Shown one piece after another: positions 31,534-36,126 of a stretch of DNA of 36,126 nucleotides. Position numbers and translations under genes: made by a program. This DNA is from Acidobacteriota bacterium (GTDB taxonomy: Bacteria; Acidobacteriota; Blastocatellia; Pyrinomonadales; Pyrinomonadaceae): contig JAOAPY010000003.1 in assembly GCA_025463135.1 (NCBI GenBank), positions 1 to 36,126 on the forward strand. The letters are read 5' to 3'. Every line of letters begins with the position of its first letter. The first letter of the stretch is position 1. A model generated the notes under the pieces. That model saw only the letters and a program-made list of their open reading frames with translations, was not told the DNA's origin and did no database searches.

Positions 31534-32184
31534 ATGGAGTATGTACTGACCGCGACCAAGACCGAAGCGCGCGCCGGATCCTACTATGACAAGATTTGGC
31601 GGCTTTATGATCTTACCTTTAAGCTCAACGGGTATGGGCGGTCGTTGGATCAGTATTTCGCCTCTCATCCACCACCGGTTTCGCGCGGCTCAAGCATCCT
31701 CGATGCGGGTTGTGGCACCGGGTTGTTGACGCTGGCTCTGCTACGCGCGGTGAATTTTCCTGTAAGTATCACTTCCCTCGATTTGTCAGCCTCGTCAGTG
31801 ACGGCCACACGAAAAGCAGTGGCCCAAAGCGAAGGCCGCCGGAGCGATGTAAATTTCATGCAAGGCAACGTTCTCTCGCTTCCCTTTGCCGACAATTCAT
31901 TCGACTTTGTGGTTACCTCAGGCGCGTTGGAGTACATGCCGCTTGAAGACGGGTTAAATGAATTGGCGCGTGTAATCACACCCAGAGGCCACCTTTTACA
32001 TCTTCCAGTCCGCCCTTCACTGACCAGCACGATGCTCGAGATCGGGTTTCGCTTCAAACACCATTCACCCAGGGATGTGATGCAGAAAACCGCACATCAC
32101 TTTAAGGTGGTGGACCATTTCAAATTTCCTCCATTGCAGGCCATTGGCTGGTCCAAGACTGCGCTGCTGGCGCAAAAGATCTAG
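31534..32184 (+). CDS. Class I SAM-dependent methyltransferase
   Basis: 216-residue methyltransferase, Methyltransf_11/25 type. Motif I is ILDAGCGTG at residues 55-63, followed by SLDLSASSV (post-I acidic residue), GNVLSLPFADNSFDFVVTSG (motif II-like, with the usual 'D-x-S-F-D' run) and ELARVITPRGHLLHLPVRPS (motif III/IV). AGGAG nine bases before the ATG sets the start. The N-terminal YYDKIWRLYDLTF resembles methyltransferases acting on lipids or quinones such as UbiE-like enzymes, but the substrate is not determined. It stands alone, divergent from the hypothetical membrane protein. Confidence 0.85.
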   Translation: MEYVLTATKTEARAGSYYDKIWRLYDLTFKLNGYGRSLDQYFASHPPPVSRGSSILDAGCGTGLLTLALLRAVNFPVSITSLDLSASSVTATRKAVAQSEGRRSDVNFMQGNVLSLPFADNSFDFVVTSGALEYMPLEDGLNELARVITPRGHLLHLPVRPSLTSTMLEIGFRFKHHSPRDVMQKTAHHFKVVDHFKFPPLQAIGWSKTALLAQKI

Positions 32185-32298
32185 TCCCAGGTCTCATCAA
32201 TCCCGCCCAAAGACAGGTCTATCCGCGAGCCGCACTGAACCCGGTTTGTCGAGTGGATAATAAATCCGCTGTGCCGAATTTCATCAAAAACGGTTCCG

Positions 32299-32321
32299 TT
32301 TAGAAAACGCACTTGTGCGCC
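32299..32321. repeat. Dispersed palindromic repeat GCACTTGTGCGC, copy 2
   Basis: Matches the element at 3233-3255 at 21 of 23 positions, with core CGCAC-TT-GTGCG. It lies in the gap between the methyltransferase and the thioesterase. A shorter relative (AAAAGCGCACTT) is at about 34024-34035 upstream of the alcohol dehydrogenase. Confidence 0.55.
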
Positions 32322-32414
32322 TTACGCGTGAAGGTTCAAATCAAGTTGAATGTTGCGTGCGTTGAGCGCACGAGCGCGCTCTCCTGAAGTCCGGGACACC
32401 AGCGGCGGTCTCAT

Positions 32415-32855
32415 TTATTGCTTTGGCAGCAAACGCTGCAGCGCCTCACGGATGGAGTGTGGTATTGGGACTGGCCGCCGCGTTTCCCGATCGACAAAGA
32501 CGTGAACAAAGTACCCCATGGCCGCAGCAAATGTTTCGCCGTCCTTGAAAATCGAGAGTTCATAACGAACACTCGAATTACCCAGGTTGCCTACCCGTAA
32601 TCCGACCTCGATCACTTCCGGAAAAGCCAACGCCTGCAGGTACTGGCAATGCGATTCTGCTGCAAAGCCAATGACCCGGCCTTGGGTGATATCCAGTCCG
32701 CCCTCCGCGATCAGATACTGGTTGATTGCGGTGTCAAAGAATGCGTAATACAGAGCGTTGTTGACGTGTCCGTAGACGTCATTATCCATCCAGCGAGTGG
32801 ACAATGTCAGAAAGTGAGGATACTCCGCGCGTGTAATTTGTGGTTTAGCGGCCAT
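32415..32855 (-). CDS. Acyl-CoA thioesterase (4HBT hotdog family)
   Basis: 146-residue hotdog-fold thioesterase of the YbgC/FadM/4-hydroxybenzoyl-CoA type. The signature [20 protein letters not shown] (residues 21-40) contains the active-site Asp (24 or 26) and the HVNN helix. [20 protein letters not shown] and [18 protein letters not shown] complete the fold. The likely reaction is hydrolysis of an acyl-CoA thioester in the cytoplasm. The gene starts 14 bp after the alcohol dehydrogenase stop, so the two probably form an operon, which would suggest a role in fatty-acid or aromatic-acid turnover (inference). Confidence 0.9.
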   Translation of the reverse strand: MAAKPQITRAEYPHFLTLSTRWMDNDVYGHVNNALYYAFFDTAINQYLIAEGGLDITQGRVIGFAAESHCQYLQALAFPEVIEVGLRVGNLGNSSVRYELSIFKDGETFAAAMGYFVHVFVDRETRRPVPIPHSIREALQRLLPKQ

Positions 32856-32869
32856 CTATTTTCCAGGCG

Positions 32870-34000
32870 CTAAGCGAAGCTGATCAACTGGCGTACAGCC
32901 TGGGCCTGGGCCAGGCGATCAAATCCTGTGTTGATCTCGTCGAGTCGCAGAGTATGCGTGTGCAGTTTATCGACCGGCAGTATTCCAGCCTGGTACATCG
33001 AAATGTAGCGCGGAATGTCACGGCGCGGAACCGAGGATCCCATGTACGAGCCTTTGATCGTGCGCTCTTCTCCGACAATACTGAGTGCGGAGACGGAAAA
33101 CATTTTATTTGGAGTCGGCAGTCCTATAGCGACGGTTGTACCGCCGCGCTGGGTGGCGAGGTAAGCCTGAATCAATACACTCTCGCTACCGACACTCTCG
33201 AATGCATACTCGGCGCCGCCTTGTCCCAACTGCTTGATGGCCGCAACCGGATCGTCCTGACGAGCATTGATGGTATGCGTAGCGCCCGCTTCGCGCGCAA
33301 GTTCCAACTTGTCCTCGACCAGGTCCACGGCAATTATGGGATAGGCGCCCACCGCACGCGCGCCCATCACGGCGCTAAGGCCTACTCCACCGAGGCCGAA
33401 AACAGCAACCGAGCTGCCCGCCTCGACCCGCGCGGTATTGACGACCGCACCCACACCGGTCATTACCGCGCACCCAAAGAGCGCAGCCTTATCAAGCGGC
33501 AACGATCTGTCGATCTTTACCAACGACTCCTGCGCCGCGACCGTAAATTGTGAGAATGCTGAAACACCGAGATGATGACTGCAAACGCGCGCCTGTCCAT
33601 CGGTAAAGCGGCGCGCACCACTGAGCAAGGTGCCGTCGATATTCGCTTGTACCCCGGGCTCGCATAAAGCACCGCGTCCCACGGCGCAATAGAGGCAGCG
33701 TCCGCAGACTGGGACCCAGCTAAAAACTACGTGGTCATCGGCCACAAACTCAGTAACCCCAGGACCCGCTTCCCGCACAATCCCGCTGGCCTCGTGACCC
33801 AGGACCATTGGGAGTGGACGCGGCCGAGAGCCGTCTACAACAGAAAGATCAGAATGGCACAAGCCCGCGCTGACTATTTCGACCAGGACTTCGCCAGGGC
33901 CCGGCCCATCCAGGGAAATGTCGTCGATCACAAACGGCAGGCTCTCAGAGTAAGGCGACGCAGCGCCCATCTCGTACAACACAGCGGCTCTCGTTTTCAT
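32870..34000 (-). CDS. Zinc-dependent alcohol dehydrogenase (MDR superfamily)
   Basis: 376 residues from the ATG at 34000; an open frame to 34033 has no support. Medium-chain dehydrogenase oxidising alcohols or aldehyde adducts with NAD(P). Catalytic zinc ligands: Cys48 in GLCHSDLSV and the His69-Glu70 of GHEASG. The structural zinc site is Cys99, Cys102, Cys105, Cys113 in CGRCLYCAVGRGALC. The Rossmann motif is VAVFGLGGVGLSAVMGARAVG, and Asp in VDLVEDKLELAREAG favours NAD over NADP. The sequence resembles the class III/NDMA-type group, but the substrate is open. The thioesterase gene follows closely. Confidence 0.93.
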   Translation of the reverse strand: MKTRAAVLYEMGAASPYSESLPFVIDDISLDGPGPGEVLVEIVSAGLCHSDLSVVDGSRPRPLPMVLGHEASGIVREAGPGVTEFVADDHVVFSWVPVCGRCLYCAVGRGALCEPGVQANIDGTLLSGARRFTDGQARVCSHHLGVSAFSQFTVAAQESLVKIDRSLPLDKAALFGCAVMTGVGAVVNTARVEAGSSVAVFGLGGVGLSAVMGARAVGAYPIIAVDLVEDKLELAREAGATHTINARQDDPVAAIKQLGQGGAEYAFESVGSESVLIQAYLATQRGGTTVAIGLPTPNKMFSVSALSIVGEERTIKGSYMGSSVPRRDIPRYISMYQAGILPVDKLHTHTLRLDEINTGFDRLAQAQAVRQLISFA

Positions 34001-34375
34001 AGTGATCCTGTCTTCAATCCGGCAAAAGCGCACTTCATAGAATGTCCTTACAAACGGAGAACGACAGATCCCTCGGCGCCTTCACTTAACCGGAACCAAG
34101 CGTATGATCCGCTTGTCGGCGGCGGTTGGAGCCCAGGGAACCTGGAGATTGTCAACGACAGTTTCTACGTGGAAGTTGGCCTGAGTTGATGGTGACCTGA
34201 CATTCTCTTCGCTCCCGATCATCCTAAGTCGAGAAACGGGCCGCTGATGTTTTGCTCTTCTGCTTTCCATTTGGCATTTCTCTCATCAGTCAGTGAAGAA
34301 CGATACCCTACTCTCCAAAATTGCCGTTGATGACCGATGGGAAATGTCCAATGACAAATGAAAGATGAAAAAGAT

Positions 34376-34798
34376 CTACTGCGAGATGTATTCGTGTAAC
34401 AGCTTCAGCTCGTCTCCCTGCTCACTCAATTCCACGCGCAGCAAATCGCGTATCGACAGCATACCCACCCAACGCTCATCGTCGACCACAGGCAAATGGC
34501 GAGTGCCGATGAGTTCCATGCGCTCCAGCGCCTGGTGCGGAGTCTCGTCACAGCGAATGACGGCCCGCAATTCACTCGTCACTTCCCCCACCTTGAGCAG
34601 ATTGGGATCGCGTCGCTGCACCACTACCCTATTCATCACGTCACGTTCAGAAAAGACACCCAGGAGTTTACCCTCGTCGTCGACCACACAGACGGCGCCG
34701 ATGTTCCGAGCAGCCATAAATTCCGCCACCTGCTGCACCGTGGTTGAAGGGTTAACTGAATACGGCTCGCGGTCACGGATGACGTCTTTGATTAACAT
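34376..34798 (-). CDS. CBS-domain pair protein
   Basis: 140 residues from the ATG at 34798, which has GGAGG 11 bases upstream. Two tandem CBS motifs: residues about 1-60 (MLIKDVIRDREPYSVNPSTT, ARNIGAVCVVDDEGKLLGVF, SERDVMNRVV) and 65-128 (VGEVTSELRAVIRCDETPHQ, TRHLPVVDDERWVGMLSIRDL). Such stand-alone pairs bind adenosine nucleotides or SAM and regulate partner proteins as dimers. No fused effector domain is present, and the partner is unknown. It is co-directional with the radical SAM gene, 78 bp downstream of it. Confidence 0.9.
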   Translation of the reverse strand: MLIKDVIRDREPYSVNPSTTVQQVAEFMAARNIGAVCVVDDEGKLLGVFSERDVMNRVVVQRRDPNLLKVGEVTSELRAVIRCDETPHQALERMELIGTRHLPVVDDERWVGMLSIRDLLRVELSEQGDELKLLHEYISQ

Positions 34799-34876
34799 CG
34801 TCGCTTCGCCCTCCCGGATAAGAATCAAATTGTGTTGCGGGTGCGGCCATTATAGACAAAGCAGGGTGCTCTGTCT

Positions 34877-35896
34877 CTAGTTGAATAGCGAAGCCTGCGC
34901 GGAAGGTCTGCGAAAAGTATTCCGGGAAGCATCGTGCCGGGGCCGCGCTTTGTTGAAGCCCAGGCGCTCGCAATGAATTCTGAACAATCTCTCAATCGCT
35001 TCCCAATACTGGCCTTTTCCTTTCATGCGCTCGCCAAAAACGCTGGAATTCATTTTCCCTTCACGTGCTTCTCTTATGCGATTCAGGATTCTGTCGGCTT
35101 TGGTGGGTAACAACTCTCGCAGCCGCTGTTCGAAGTAGGGCGCCACACTTCCAGGCAAACGCAGCATGTTGATAAAGGCCTGATTGGCGCCGGCCTGTTT
35201 AGCACGCTTAAGTAATTCAGGAATATCCGTAGTCAATCCGGGAATGACCGGCGCGATTCCGATACCCACCTTGATGCCGGCCGCGGCGAGATCGGCCATG
35301 GCGTGAAAGCGCGCATCAGGCAGCGGTGCGAACGGTTCGACGGCACGCGCAGCTTCGCGGTCGGTGAACGGGATAGTGAAGAAGACCGAAAGGTGCGCCA
35401 CGCGCGCCAGTTCTTTCAAGACATCGAGGTCGCGGCGGATGAGAGCTGATTTGGTAATGATGCCCACCGGCTGCTGGAATTCCGCGCACACCTCCAGACA
35501 GCCACGCGTCAGCTTGTAATTCGCCTCCAGAGGAATATACGGATCCGAAGTGAAGGAAAAGACGATCTCGTCGCCTTTCCATGATGGCTTCATGAGTTCT
35601 TTCCGCAGCAATGCGGGAGCGTGAATCTTGGCGATGATCTTTCTGTCAAAATCGGTGCCCGCGCCGTATCCAAGGTATTCGTGCGTTGGCCGGCTAAAAC
35701 AATAAGTACAACCATGAATACAGCCCCGGTAACAATTGACTGAATGGTCGAAGGAAACATCGGGGCTATTGTTGGTCGAGATAATCGAGCGCGTCGCGGT
35801 CTCTTCAAAGACCTCGAGCTTCGATTCGGGCGGCTCGCCGAGCCATTCAACCGAATGCGTCAACCAGGGATTTGGCGGATTTTCGATGTAGCGCAT
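34877..35896 (-). CDS. PA0069-family radical SAM protein
   Basis: 339 residues. The radical SAM cluster motif is Cys59-x3-Cys63-x2-Cys66 in GCIHGCTYC, with a further Cys55 in NCYRGC. The family hallmark region is [20 protein letters not shown] together with [38 protein letters not shown] and [12 protein letters not shown] also match the spore-photoproduct-lyase-like PA0069 group. The enzyme would bind a 4Fe-4S cluster and cleave SAM; the substrate is not known. It is upstream of the CBS gene on the same strand. No SD is obvious before the ATG. Confidence 0.9.
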   Translation of the reverse strand: MRYIENPPNPWLTHSVEWLGEPPESKLEVFEETATRSIISTNNSPDVSFDHSVNCYRGCIHGCTYCFSRPTHEYLGYGAGTDFDRKIIAKIHAPALLRKELMKPSWKGDEIVFSFTSDPYIPLEANYKLTRGCLEVCAEFQQPVGIITKSALIRRDLDVLKELARVAHLSVFFTIPFTDREAARAVEPFAPLPDARFHAMADLAAAGIKVGIGIAPVIPGLTTDIPELLKRAKQAGANQAFINMLRLPGSVAPYFEQRLRELLPTKADRILNRIREAREGKMNSSVFGERMKGKGQYWEAIERLFRIHCERLGFNKARPRHDASRNTFRRPSAQASLFN

Positions 35897-36024
35897 ATGT
35901 GCAATCTTGTGCTATGTATGCAACAAGGCTAACAGAGTCAGGACATTTTGGCGAGCGTGAAAGATTCCCGGTCGTGCTCCATTAAGGTGTTGCCAAAACA
36001 AGGGGACGGTTCGAAGGCAATGAG

Positions 36025-36126
36025 GTCAGTACCACCTGCGGTAGCGGGTGGGTTGTCGTTGGAGCAGCAATAACGCCGAGAGGATCTGGTTTGCCCAGCG
36101 ATCTTGTTCGGGAGCAGACCCACCCG
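36025..36126. repeat. Pair of inverted REP-like units, cut by the window end
   Basis: GTCAGTA at 36025 leads into the hairpin CCACCTGC-GGTA-GCGGGTGG (36032-36051). The last bases of the window, ACCCACCCG (36118-36126), are the reverse complement of CGGGTGGGT in that unit. A second, inverted copy therefore begins here and runs past the window. The spacer is about 65 bp. This is the intact version of the element at 30213-30283. Confidence 0.75.

Noticed and set aside
35938-36123. 61-residue minus-strand open frame at the window end
   Set aside because: It runs through the REP-like inverted repeats and has no protein-like features.

Overview
The window looks like a chromosomal stretch of an acidobacterium, most likely of the Blastocatellia/Pyrinomonadales type. 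This is inferred from two genes resembling the 'VWFA-related Acidobacterial domain' family, a compact pilMNOPQ cluster followed by a roadblock gene, SH3b proteins with Thr-Pro linkers, a stand-alone LigD polymerase, and moderately high GC with loosely packed genes. I see no prophage, insertion sequence, CRISPR array or antibiotic cluster.

Layout. 1-358 is a tandem array of 108-nt units, each able to fold into a long interrupted hairpin. It is followed by a class 3 lipase (502-1824), a VWA protein (-), a histone-deacetylase-like hydrolase (+), the peptidoglycan glycosyltransferase mtgA (+) and a degenerate nuclease-fold protein (-). The minus-strand block 12142 to 6387 is pilM-pilN-pilO-pilP-pilQ-roadblock: the inner-membrane alignment complex, the pilotin-like PilP and the outer-membrane secretin of a type IV pilus, plus a small MglB-like regulator. 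Next come a hexapeptide acyltransferase (-), a single-pass protein of unknown role (+), rdgB (+), tRNA-Pro with its own promoter and terminator, a secreted trypsin-like protease, an HU-type DNA-binding protein and a LigD polymerase-domain protein.

19151-21574 (-) encodes a secreted protein with an M11-like peptidase scaffold that lacks the zinc motif and carries three SH3b domains. Upstream of it lies a two-tRNA unit (-): a tRNA-Arg(UCU) interrupted in the anticodon by a 257-nt group I intron, then tRNA-His. The intron is the most striking element of the window. Its core helices P3, P4, P7, P8 and P9 can be paired by eye, and splicing gives a perfect tRNA.

The right third holds an orphan gene with a complete promoter/SD/terminator set, a small hypothetical, a second VWA-like protein without a MIDAS motif, a two-TM coiled-coil protein, an AlkZ-related protein, a Gly-zipper envelope protein with a strong terminator, an osmC-lytic transglycosylase pair with overlapping start and stop, a signal-anchored hypothetical, a methyltransferase, an alcohol dehydrogenase-thioesterase pair, a CBS-pair protein and a PA0069-type radical SAM protein. 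REP-like palindromes lie at 30213-30283 and 36025-36126. Many products (lipase, MtgA, lytic transglycosylase, pilus, SH3b protein, protease) belong to the cell envelope or are exported, but no single pathway links the window beyond the pilus cluster.
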